Source: Gliomastix tumulicola (taxonomy: Eukaryota; Ascomycota; Sordariomycetes; Hypocreales; Bionectriaceae). From it: a stretch of 64,000 bases of DNA. The stretch is taken from NCBI GenBank assembly GCA_001599755.1, contig BCHX01000005.1, positions 4,336,409 through 4,400,408 of the forward strand. Direction: 5' to 3'. The first letter of the stretch is position 1, and the number at the start of each line of letters is the position of its first letter. Position numbers and translations under genes: made by a program. A model generated the notes under the pieces. That model was not told where the DNA came from. It saw nothing but the letters and a program-made list of their open reading frames with translations, and made no database searches. Shown piece after piece: positions 9,741-19,546 of the stretch.

Positions 9741-12420
9741 ATGGCGAAGAAACCATTCCGGGTCGTCATCGTGGGCGCCAGCCTCACGGGGCTGGCCACG
9801 GCCATCGCGCTCGAGTCGGCAGGCATCGACTACATCGTGCTTGAGGGCGGTGTCGTCGCGCCGGCGGTCGGAGCGACCATCGCGCTCATGGGCCCGGCGT
9901 TCCGTATCCTGGACCAGCTGGGCTGCTACGAGGACATCGTGCAGGCGTCCAACCGGCCGACCGAGGTCATGCGCCTGCGGAAGCCGTCGGGCGTGCCCTG
10001 GCAGGAGTCGCTGGGCAACATGGAGCACCTGATCGCACGGTGAGAGCCCAGACGGCCTAGACTACTTCCACTCGACGAACGAGAACACCCGGGACGCTGA
10101 CTTTTCTCGCGCAACAAATTAGCCACGGGTATCCCATGATCTTCATGAAGAGGCAGGATCTGCACCGCATCCTGTATGCCCATGTCAAGAACAAGGACAA
10201 GATCCTCACGGGGAAGCGCGTCGAGGAGGTCGTCACGGCCACGAACGGCGTCATGGTCAAGACGCGGGACGGCGAGACGTTCACGGGTGACATTCTGATC
10301 GGTGCGGACGGCATCCACAGCCGCGTCAGGCGCGAGATGTGGCGTTTGGCGGCTGAGTCGCGTCCAGGCTGGTTCCCCGAGAACGAACTCAACAGTGAAG
10401 ACTCCTGCCCCCCCTTGCCATTGTCATAGTTCGTCGTCACTAACCAGGCATCTCACTCAGAGGTCGAGAGCAACTATGTGGTCACGTTTGGCATCACACC
10501 GCCCAAGACGGTCCAGCCGTTCATCGACTTCGCCACGCAGGAGGGCAAGACGTATCTCTCGGCGATGGGCGCCGACGGCATCGTGTTCTGGTTCCTGAGC
10601 GACAGCACGGAGAAGAACAACGGGACCAACATCCCCCGGTATACGGACAAGGACGTGGCGGCCAGCGTCGAGAAGTACGGCCACGAGAAGGTCACGCACG
10701 GCTGGACGCTGCGGGAGCTGTACGAGGAGAGCACCATCACGGGAGCTGCGCCTATCGCCGAGTATACATACTCGAGGTGGCATTACAAGCGGATCCTGAC
10801 GATTGGTGATTCTGCCCATGTGGTAAGCAGGCGGACACTCTTCTCCCAGGTCGAGACTATCTCACTGACTTCCCCCTCAGCAACATCCCATCAGCGGCTA
10901 CGGCGGCCAGTCATGCCTCGAATCAGTAGCCGCCTTCGTGAATGCCCTCAAGCCTGCACTTGAGAAGGACGCTCTTGCTGGCAGCGGCCTCACTGACGCA
11001 GACTTCGACGACATGTTCGCCAAGATCCAGAAGAGCCGGGTCGAACGTCTCGAGATGCTGAAGAAGCACGCCAGGGCCATGGCCGATGTCCTCGGGCTCA
11101 AGGGCGCGGCAAGGTACATTCTCCCCGTGCTGGTGCCTCTCGGCGGCCAGCAGCGCCAGATCCTGCGCTTCTCCAAGATCTGGGTCGGCGCGACGAGGAT
11201 CAACCATCTGCCTATCCCGAAGCGGCCACGAGCACTGCCGTATGACGACGAGCTTCCAGCGGATCGGAAGGGAACCTTCGTACCCAAGCTCATCACAGCC
11301 GCGGTGCTCCTGCTGTCGCTGTATCTGTCTCTGCCGGGCACAGCCATCCCCAATGTCGCGTTTGACTCGTGGGCCGGCCTCCATCCTCCCGTCGGCAACT
11401 ACACGGGCACTGGGCTCGACGGACTCCTGGGCATCTTGTCGTCGTTCTTCTCCTGGGCCCTTGTCCCAGAGGACCCCATCCCTCGCGTCCAGGCACTCGA
11501 GCTGCTCTCCGTGCTCACGCCTATCTGCGCAATCTGGATGATCGAAGCGAACAGGAAGGCCAACAGAGTCTCCCTCATCAGACTGTCCGTTCCCCTAATC
11601 AAGAAATCTGCACTTGTCCGCCGCTAACAAGCATCCCTCCTCTAGACCGAGTATCATCACCATCGCCGCGCAGCTGGTCACGTTCGGCCGCGCAGGCCAC
11701 TTCTACTGGCTCTTCGCCATCTTCACCAGCACCAACAGCGTTGCCGAGCGTCACGTCCCCGTAGCTGCAAGCCGCGCGGTGCTCCCTGCTGTGTGTCTCG
11801 GTTACATCCTGCCCACCATCCTCATGTTCATCCCGTTCCAGGATGACACGCTCCGGGACCGCTTCACGGCGTTCTGGCAGCCCAGTCCGCTGTGGGCTGG
11901 GATCCTAAGCGTCATCTTTGCCACCGTGCTTAGAGTGTACGAGAAGAGGCGACTGGAAGGGAAGACGCGCTTTGGAGCGGCTGTTGAAAAGGCCATGGCC
12001 TGGTACACCAAGCGCGAGGTACCAGCCCTCAAGAACACGTACGCATTCGTGTTTGCGTCGTCGGCGCTCGTCCACATCTCGATTGTGCTGTACGCGTGGC
12101 TCGAGGGCGGTCTGCCTGCGCTCTGGCGCCTCTTTGGCGACGTGCCCAACATCTTCGTGGGCACGAGCGAGATCACAGACCCGGCCGAGGGCGTGTTCGT
12201 CATGCTCAAGTACGACTTCATCTTCTCGGTGACGCCGATGCTCGTGTTCCTCCTGTACACGGTGTGGGATATCCGGAACTTGGGGTACGTCACCACGCCG
12301 ACAGCAAGGAATGCTGTGGCCTCTCTGCTGGCGGGATATGTTCTCGTTGGTCCGGCTGCGGCGTATGCTGGACTGTGGTACTGGCGCGAGAGCGTGTTTG
12401 ACAGTCTCTCGAACCACTAG
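9741..12420 (+). CDS. FAD-dependent monooxygenase fused to a polytopic membrane (cyclase-like) domain
   Basis: Five exons (9741-10039, 10123-10394, 10461-10822, 10881-11584, 11646-12420) give 803 aa, all joins in frame. Residues 1-435 form a PaxM-like FAD monooxygenase: dinucleotide motif GASLTG at 12-17, a DG motif (GADGIHSRVRR) at 160-170, and a GD motif (IGDSAH) near 304-310. Residues 445-803 hold about eight membrane segments with IEANRKANR at 532-540 and a GYILPTILMF segment. From memory this half resembles the MacJ/AscF-type integral-membrane terpene cyclases of meroterpenoid pathways and the C-terminal halves of other fungal FMO fusions. If so, one polypeptide could epoxidise a prenyl chain and cyclise it at the ER. 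No prenyltransferase or polyketide synthase is adjacent. The FMO call is strong; the cyclase call is an inference. Confidence 0.8.
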
Positions 12421-12531
12421 ATGCGGATGATGGCTGGTACACATCATGAATGCTGGCTGGTGTAAATCATGAATCAACCCATCGCTACTCTTAGATGTAA
12501 ATTTATGAACTATCTACCGTATCTGAAGGAG

Positions 12532-13753
12532 TCACAGCTGACTCACTTTATACATCATGTCGTAAATCTGGACGTCCTGCAGCGCATCCTTGACCGTGGT
12601 CTTAATCTCCTTGCCGTTGACCAGGCTCTCATAGAGCTCCTGCAGCTCGGCCGTGTATGTGTCCTCGTAGGAAGACAGCACTGTTCGGTGCTGGACCTCT
12701 CCGTGTTCGTTGACCTCTTCTACCTCTACGGTGATCGGCAGCGCCTTGACATAGGGGCTATCGTACTGTGATATTGTTAGCTGTGGCGCCCTGTCGTAGA
12801 GTGAGAGCAAACAAACCTTGATCATGACTCGCTTCCCTGCTCCGTACACACTCAAGTGAGCGTCAAAGACGGGCACCTCGTCGATCCCACTCTCATATGT
12901 AACCGAGTAGGACGACCCATCCTTGTTGCGGAACGACATGATAGCAGTGTAGAACGGATCATTCGCCACAAACGAAACCACCTTGTCCGGAAACCCCAAC
13001 GTCTCCCGCATCAGCGAGATATCATGCGACCCCAGACTCCCCAGGAACCGACACGCCTTCCGCTTCTCATCCGTGATCCCCTGTCCCGGGAAGGCCTCCG
13101 CAAAGAGACCCTCGAGCCGCGAGCTGCGCTCCTCGTTGGCCTCGGGAGGGAAATCAGTCCCCTTGACCTGGAACGTGCCGCTCTGGTTCACGAACTGCGC
13201 GTTGGGGCCGCTGAAATCCCTCACGCGGGCGTAGAGGATCTTCGGGATGGACGCCACCTCGCGCTTGAAGGCGTTGACGTAGCTCGGCGCGTACCGGCGC
13301 ATGTAGCCCACGAAGGCACGCGCATTGTTCGGCGCAGCAGCCTCGGCGTCGATGATGCGCTGGACGGAGGGGATGGACAGGCTGACGGGCTTCTCGATGA
13401 AGACGTGCTTACCCGCGTTGAGCGTGGCGGTGGCTAGCGGCTCGTGACTGTCATCGGACGTGAGGATGAAGACGACGTCGACATTGGGATTGGTGATGAC
13501 CTCGTTGGGGAGCGTGGTTTTGTGAGGGATGTTGAATTTGGCGGCGCAGTGATCGATGTGTGTCTGCGAGACGTCGCAAATGGACTCGATCTTGAAGAGG
13601 TGGGAGAGGAGGAGAAGACAAGGGCCGTGGCAGACCTGGAAGACTTCCTGTGTGCTCACGAGATCAGCAGCTGGATGAGGGTGAGGGGCAGCTTCCTGGG
13701 CGACTCACGCCGGCTCCAATGATGCCGACTCCGAGCCTTCGAGGGGCAGGCAT
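12532..13753 (-). CDS. Gfo/Idh/MocA family NAD(P)-dependent oxidoreductase
   Basis: Three exons (13753-13709, 13647-12817, 12765-12532) give 369 aa. The first exon encodes only 15 residues ending in the Rossmann signature GIIGAG, which continues as EVFQV in exon 2. The EKP motif (FIEKPVSLS) that binds nicotinamide/substrate and a GSHDIS block typical of the C-terminal sheet domain are present. Family members oxidise or reduce sugars, inositols or other polyols. It is tail-to-tail with the monooxygenase fusion (111-bp gap). A paralogue sits at 35717-36940, sharing VGYMRRYA, ILYARVRD and QSGTF blocks, though intron positions differ. Substrate unknown. Confidence 0.88.
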
Positions 13754-14254
13754 CTTGTCCGGTAATGTCTAGTGATGTTTCTAGATCTATGAAATATACT
13801 CTCCCGGTCTTAAGACGGTAGATCAGCCCGCCAAATTCACAGAGTGGAAGTGACGCAGATGGATGTTGTCAGTGATCTTGAAGCCCCGCCGCAGTTGGAC
13901 GTCATGAATCTGCGGAGGAGTGTGGAGAAGGGTGAATAAATACTTGAGTCATAGGATCATACAATTCGGGTGTGCATGTGGCCCAGACTTTTCTTCCGCC
14001 GCATGACGATGCACCCGTTCATGAAGCGTGCTGAAGAGTGAACAAGCAGACGCACAAGATACAAACAATACTGAGTAACAGGAACCAAGTCCATACAGCA
14101 GAAGCGCATCGCATCGTAGGGTCCTCCATGGTATATCAGTCCCAGTTGCTTCAAGCGAGTGGATGGCATCGTATAAATGCAGTAACGGGACAACATCAGT
14201 GAGGTGCACCATCATACAAGCCAACAGAATCAAAAGCAGCCAATAAAATCACAA
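13754..14254. other. Intergenic, 501 bp
   Basis: Promoter side of the minus-strand MocA gene and 3' side of the minus-strand AhpC/TSA-like gene. A 94-codon open frame at 13949-14233 has no recognisable domain and was not accepted. Confidence 0.5.
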
Positions 14255-15024
14255 TCACACCCCCAGCAGCTTCTTCAGCCCCTCGACAGACGTATGATCG
14301 GTCGTGTTCTCCATCCGATGGCACCACGTCATTCCCCTCTTCCCATCCTCGCCCACCGTCTCGAACAAGAACTCGCCCCCAATCGTCCCCGCCTTGCCGC
14401 CCTTGAAGAACAGCGCGTTGGTGAGGTGCTGCTTCATGAGGCCAAACGCCTTCCACACGGCCTGGGGCAGACTGTCGTGCACGTACGTCGAGGACGCGCC
14501 GCGCGCCGTGGAGTGGCCGGTGCCGAAGGCCCGGTACAGATTCTCAGAGGGGTCCATGTACATCGGGTAGGCTTGGCTGGACGAGTACTCCTGGTAGGAC
14601 GTGATGAGGGCCGGATCGCCGCAGCCGATGATGATGACAGATGCGTCGGCGGCCTTGAGCACCTCGGGCGTGAGGACGGGGGAGACGGTGGCGAGGTAAG
14701 CATGGCAGCTCTACAGGAAACCACGGTCAGGAAGGACACGATACGGGGGTGGTGTGCTTTCATAAGATCCGCTGTATTACTCACTCCGCAGAAGACGTGT
14801 CGGACGAAAATGATGAGCACGCGACTCGCGACGTCGGGCCCCGTGTACAGGCTGGCAAAGGAGTGCGCCTTGCCGTCCATGTCGAAGACCTCCAGGCCCG
14901 CCGCTTTCTCCAGCTCCTCGGGCGGGGGCAGCTTTTCGGGTGCGGGGGCTCCAGCTGCATCTCCAGCTACCTCTTTCTCTTGGTGCTGAGGCGCAGAGGG
15001 CTCCTTTGTGGTGCTGTCGGCCAT
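14255..15024 (-). CDS. AhpC/TSA-like thioredoxin-fold protein (PRXL2/AAED1-type)
   Basis: Two exons (15024-14785, 14710-14255; intron 74 nt) give 231 aa. After a charged, alanine-rich N-terminus (about 40 residues) comes a thioredoxin-fold domain with the redox motif Cys79-Gly-Ser-Cys82, where the CG|SC is split exactly by the intron. IIIGCGDPALI, YPMYMDPSENLYRAFG and a C-terminal GGEFLFE block are typical of the peroxiredoxin-like-2/AhpC-TSA antioxidant family found across fungi. Members are thought to act as cytosolic thiol-disulfide redox proteins; the in vivo substrate is unclear. The length is usual. The gene starts about 1.6 kb from the next gene to the right. Confidence 0.85.
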
Positions 15025-16433
15025 GGTTGGTGATGCGCGTAGTGATGTTTGGTGCGGGCGGGCGGGCGATACGCTACGAGAGGTGTTGGATGTCTTACTT
15101 GATCCAGGTGCAAAAGGGAAGAAGATGAAAGAGAGCTGAAGTGATCGACAGGATGCTCTGGCGGTTAAATTTAAATGCATTGTGTCAGCAGAGCACGGCC
15201 TTTAAATAGTGTGCGACCCTGTTGGCTGGCTCGTATGACATCAAGCAAAAGCATTGGCTGGTGCACCCGCTAGCTTCTGTCAGCTTCATTTCTCTGCCCA
15301 ATCTCGGTTCTTTCCCTCTGCATACATGCTTACAGAAACTACAGAGTACAAGATGGAAATACCTACCAGGGGTGTGGGCTCAGCTGTCATGGGTCGCAAC
15401 AAGTCATGTCATTCAGCCCATCCATGTCCAGTCATCAAGACCCTGGCATTTCCTTGTCGGCAGGACCCATTCGACATCCCCCTAAATGTGCCTTTGCACA
15501 GTGGTGACGGGGCTTCGCAGCCAACTGTGAGAGGTGGGATGTTTGATGTTGTGATCATGTAGGAGGGATGGGGCCCCTTATATAGGGCGCAAGATCACTC
15601 TCTTCGGGGCCTTTGACCGCCTCTTGCACCCCCCCGAATGACGCGGGTGGTTCCCTTTTTCATGGTTCATCACGCGACTTAACAGCAATCCAAAGACGAC
15701 ACCTCTCTTTCTCACGTGAGCGCGGAACAGGCCAGCCACGGCCAAGTGTCCAGTGCATCTTACCTCTTCCCTCATCTGCCACGGCGCTGCTACTGACGAG
15801 CTACGGAATTCAGGGCAGCCGTTGAAAGGACATTCCAGCACAAGACAGGCGGCAGGGCCCATCTCACACAATGCATAGACATCTCTGACAGGTATCACCA
15901 CCACCCCTGGCAAGTCACTCAGCAAGCCAAGAAACCCATAAGCACGACCAGGGCCTTTTCGTTCATCCAATGTTCTAGATCCCTGCCCCGATCACTTGTC
16001 CACTTAAAAAGGCATGATGAACAAACTGTACTTAGCCCTCCCACGTTGCCATGCCTTCCCTTTCCTTGATTAAGAGACAGCAATCATCGTCAAATGCCTC
16101 CTCGAGTCCCCCTCGACCCCGCCGAGACATGCTGACGCGGCTTCTGGGGCTTACGCGTCTGGGACATGCAGGGCCGGCCCTCGAGCGGCCGAATTGGCTG
16201 CCGCAAAATGTCTCGGCGTTCCCAGCGTGCGTCTCTGGGCTGCATGGAATGAGGTGGCATGCGTCCGTCCTATCATTGCCCTCTTGGCCCTGCAATGCGA
16301 CTCCGCGTCTATGGGACATGGTGCTTTGAGGCGGCTGCTATCGTGGGTATTGCATTCCTGGTTCACGGCAGGAAGCAGCAAACAGATGAGGGGGGCTTCC
16401 CCCTCTCCTTCCTCTTGTCTTGGCCGAGGGTGG

Positions 16434-16441
16434 TATAAAAG
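16434..16441 (+). promoter_or_regulatory. TATA box of the orphan acidic protein gene
   Basis: TATAAAAG lies 148 bp upstream of the ATG at 16589. Confidence 0.55.
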
Positions 16442-16563
16442 ACGAGTCGCGTGCTCCTGATCCCACCTGCTTGCCTTGCCATTAAACATCTCGTCTCTGA
16501 CCGCTGTGTCGCCTCAAACCCTCAATTATCTCACGCCCCCTCCATCCCACAGTCCTTACCACT

Positions 16564-16579
16564 CCCCCCCCCCCCCCCC
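16564..16579. repeat. Homopolymer run of 16 C
   Basis: Sixteen consecutive C residues, then T and CCCC, end nine bases before the ATG at 16589, so the run lies within the presumed 5' UTR. Such a tract is prone to length variation and sequencing error; it lies outside the reading frame called here. Confidence 0.9.
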
Positions 16580-16588
16580 TCCCCAAAC

Positions 16589-17614
16589 ATGGAGTTCGAG
16601 GGCGTCAAGCGCGACGACGAAGGCGTCTACTTCTACGACGAGTCCGAGCTCGAGAAGACGACCGTCCCGCTCTCCGACACCGTCGAGGGCGACCACCCGC
16701 TCGACCACGACAAGCTCGAGGAGCTCTTCGGCCTCACCGAGGACGCGCTCCCCCAACTCCCGCGGTTCCTGGTCTCGCCCAACCTGCACAGCAACTGGGG
16801 CGGCACGTACGAGCACACGCCCGAGCAGAGCTGGTACGCCGTCAACGGCAATGTGGTCGTGTACAAGCCCGTCGAGTGGGTGGCGTCGGTGGTCCGAGTG
16901 AAGGAGTGGCCTGCCGGAGCTCAGCTCGAGACCGTCCCCGCGGAGGAGATGCAGGGTCCCGTGCTGAGCGTGTACGGCCCCGCGGAGCTGGCGCTGGAGA
17001 TCCCGGACGTCGACGCGTGTCTCCGGGCGCGGGCGCGCATCAAGGAGGAGGTGGTGCTCGGCGACGACCTGGGCGATCTGCAGCGGACCGTGGCCGACGG
17101 CGTCACCGGGGACGAGGACACCGTGGATGCGGGCGGTGTCGAGCTCGTGCTGGGTGTCATGCTGCGCGTCGAGGAGGTCTATGCCCACGCCATCCCCGAG
17201 CTGTGGCTGGACGAGCGCTGCCTGAGCGAGTCGCTCAGCTGGCCAGGCGGCCCCGGCTGGGACGAGATCCACGTGCCCAGCTGGGCGCTCGCCAACGTCG
17301 CGGGCGTCAAGTTCAGCGGCATCAAGATGATCGGCGAGGGCCACTCGGACTCGCTGTGGCTGGCCGCGCTGCCTGTCGTTGACGGCGACGAGGTGACGGA
17401 TCTGCACATCGCGCTGAGCTGCGAGGGCTGGAACGACTGGTATGCGTACGTCGTTGGCGACAAGGGCGGCTCGGGAGGGGATAAGTTGACGGCGTATCCG
17501 CAGTTCAGGCCCAGGCTCGCGGTGATGCCCGAGGACCACCCACAGGAGGAGCAGCCACAGGAGGAGGAGGAGGATCGGGGCGAGTCCGAGCCGGAGCCGG
17601 AGGAGGAGGAGTAG
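16589..17614 (+). CDS. Hypothetical acidic protein, 341 aa
   Basis: Single exon with very strong third-position GC bias. The ATG follows a C/CCCCAAAC leader and is preceded by a TATA box. The protein begins MEFEGVKRDDEG, is rich in Asp/Glu/Val, has several Trp-containing segments (SNWGGTYEHTPEQSWYAV; GWNDWYAYVVGD), and ends in a low-complexity tail of EEQPQ/EEEE and EPEP repeats. No signal peptide, membrane segment or known domain was recognised. A 327-codon open frame on the opposite strand (16556-17539) is regarded as a codon-bias shadow, because the plus-strand frame has the better start context, promoter and amino-acid composition. Function unknown. Confidence 0.7.
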   Translation: MEFEGVKRDDEGVYFYDESELEKTTVPLSDTVEGDHPLDHDKLEELFGLTEDALPQLPRFLVSPNLHSNWGGTYEHTPEQSWYAVNGNVVVYKPVEWVASVVRVKEWPAGAQLETVPAEEMQGPVLSVYGPAELALEIPDVDACLRARARIKEEVVLGDDLGDLQRTVADGVTGDEDTVDAGGVELVLGVMLRVEEVYAHAIPELWLDERCLSESLSWPGGPGWDEIHVPSWALANVAGVKFSGIKMIGEGHSDSLWLAALPVVDGDEVTDLHIALSCEGWNDWYAYVVGDKGGSGGDKLTAYPQFRPRLAVMPEDHPQEEQPQEEEEDRGESEPEPEEEE

Positions 17615-18206
17615 AAGGTCAGACTTGTTACTATGTAACTACGTACCTCTACACGTGTCTGTCGGGCACAGTCCGAAACGAGTCGCCCTCATCATCTTTG
17701 CACTGTGCATCGTCAACAAGTAGCGGTCAGAGCAGCTGGTATCCGACTTCGGGCGAAGGGCGACTGAGTGGAGAGATGGCGTCAACTACAAATATGCACC
17801 TATCAAAAATCAGTATCCCTCTAACGGGTCGCTTTCAGTGGCATGGCAATATTCACACAGTACCTTACAGCGTGTCCCCTCCCCCCACCACACCCTCTCG
17901 TTTAAGCTCATCAGCCATTTCAGGAACCAGATCTCAGATCCAGAGCCATACCGATGGTTACATCGAGGCGACATCTCACTACATGCACTTCACGGCCGTG
18001 GAGAGATCAAGTTCAGCATCGAACTGTCAGTTATTAAACCTATGGCACAATGCTCTGTGGAATACAGGTACTCTTTGCGTCTCTCGTCTCCAGCGAAATC
18101 AAAAATCGAAATCAAATCCCCCCGTAAAATGAATGTCTCTCTCGATCCATTTCAAAAAATGGCAAGCCTCAAAAGGGCACGGCGCAGTATTCGATCAGTC
18201 TTCTGA
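17615..18206. other. Intergenic, 592 bp, between convergent genes
   Basis: This holds the 3' ends of the acidic-protein gene (+) and the homocitrate-synthase-like gene (-). The minus strand was searched for the missing C-terminal part of homocitrate synthase (HKAGIHAKAIL-like block) in all three frames; nothing resembling it was found. Confidence 0.6.
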
Positions 18207-19546
18207 TCAAACCTTGACAACATAGTTGTTGAAGGGGATTTCCACCCCGACAACCTCAGCGATCAAGCTCTCCAGGTAGCCGAGCTTCTCAATGTTGTAC
18301 TTGCCCACGAGGTACTCCCTCTGCGTGGGCATGAGCGCCGCCATGAGGCCGCCCAGGGACGTGATGCCGTTTCTCTCGCCGATGCCGAGGACGGTGGTGT
18401 CGATATGGGTGGCGCCCGCCTCGAGCGCGGTGACCGCGTTGGAGACGGCGCAGCCCGTGTCGTTGTGGAAGTGCGTCTCGATGTCGCACCCGACGGCCTT
18501 GCGCAGACGGCTCAGCTTGTCGTCGACCTCGCGCCAGGTGGCGCCGCCGACAGTGTCAGCGATGCCGACGCGGTGGGCGCCGAGCGAGTCGACGGTCGAG
18601 TAGAGCGCAAGGATGTCGTCAAAGTTGGAGCGGAACGAGTCCTCGCCCGAGAAGCGGACCTCGATGCCATTCGCCTTGACAAAGGCGATGACCTCGGCGG
18701 CCTTGGCGGCAATCCACTTGAGGTCCTTGCCGTGGGAGTGCTTCATGAGCTGGGACGAAGTGCCGATGCACATGTTGCTGGAGAGGACAGGTCAGGTCAG
18801 GACAGGCATGCACTGGGAGGTATGGGGGTGGGGAACGCACATCCCGTCGACGCCAGTCTGGACGGCGATTCTCGCGTCGTCCATGTTGCAGCGGATGTGG
18901 CACAAGATCTTGGCCTTGAGGCCGAGCTTGCAGATGGCCTCGCAGTCCTTGCGGGACTGCTCCGAGGCGGCAGGCGAGGTGAGTTCGAGATATTCCACTC
19001 CAAACTCGTCCAGCGCCTTGGCAATCTTGATCTTCTCCTCGGTGGTGAAGTGGGCGAGGGCGAACTGCTCGCCCTCGCGCAGCGTCGTGTCGATAATGGC
19101 AAAGTTGGCCGTGTTGCCCATGGGCACGGCGTACATGGACGAGGCGGCCGTGGATGCGCCATTATCGGTCCCGTCGTGGCTCACGAACGAGGGCGAGCGG
19201 GAGAGCGGGGAGGACGCGCCCGAGGGGACGTCGTCGTCGTCGTCGTCTTCAACGGAAGCGGCGGCGGCGGCGTCGATCAAGTCGGTGGTAGCAATAGTAG
19301 AGGTATCCAGAGGGGTCAGACCGGTGGCAGCGTTGGTTGGGACGGGGGCGGGAGCATCGTTGCTCGCAAGGAGGCCTGCATCGCGATGTCAGTGGGGCGG
19401 CCAGAGAACGACAAGAGTTGGTGATTCGACGCACCCGAGGTCGTGCAGCTGGCGCCATCCCCGTGTGCACCGTTGTTGCTGCTGCTGGCACCATTGCCCA
19501 TGGTGTGGCTGGTGTGGTGAGAAACAGGATGGGTCGTGGCGGCCAT
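18207..19546 (-). CDS. Homocitrate-synthase-like protein lacking the C-terminal region
   Basis: Three exons (19546-19435, 19375-18841, 18777-18207) give 405 aa. Residues 1-120 are low-complexity (Ser/Asn/Ala/Thr, one DDDDDD run). Residues 125-405 match the TIM-barrel half of fungal homocitrate synthase, the first enzyme of the alpha-aminoadipate lysine pathway (acetyl-CoA + 2-oxoglutarate): TTLREGEQF, ELTSPAASEQSRKDCEA, IRCNMDDARIAV, the metal-binding IETHFHNDTG with HxH at 318/320, and GIGERNGIT. The chain stops right after the IPFNNY block, where normal enzymes continue for about 100 residues with the lid and C-terminal subdomains. The N-terminus is also unusually long. Either it is a specialised paralogue or a truncated, possibly inactive copy. 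Confidence 0.85.

Larger units (their letters stand above)
15025..16588. other. Intergenic, 1.56 kb
   Basis: Divergent promoter region between the AhpC/TSA-like gene (-) and the orphan acidic protein (+). A TATATAAGG-like element on the minus strand lies at about 15579-15590, too far from any called start to assign. The right end carries a TATA box and a C-tract, listed separately. Confidence 0.5.

Noticed and set aside
16556..17539. 327-codon open frame antisense to the acidic orphan protein
   Set aside because: No start context or promoter, composition typical of a shadow; the sense frame is preferred, though neither has a recognised family.
17615..18206. A missing downstream exon of the homocitrate-synthase-like gene
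   Set aside because: No frame on the minus strand resembles the HKAGIHAKAIL or later blocks of the enzyme.
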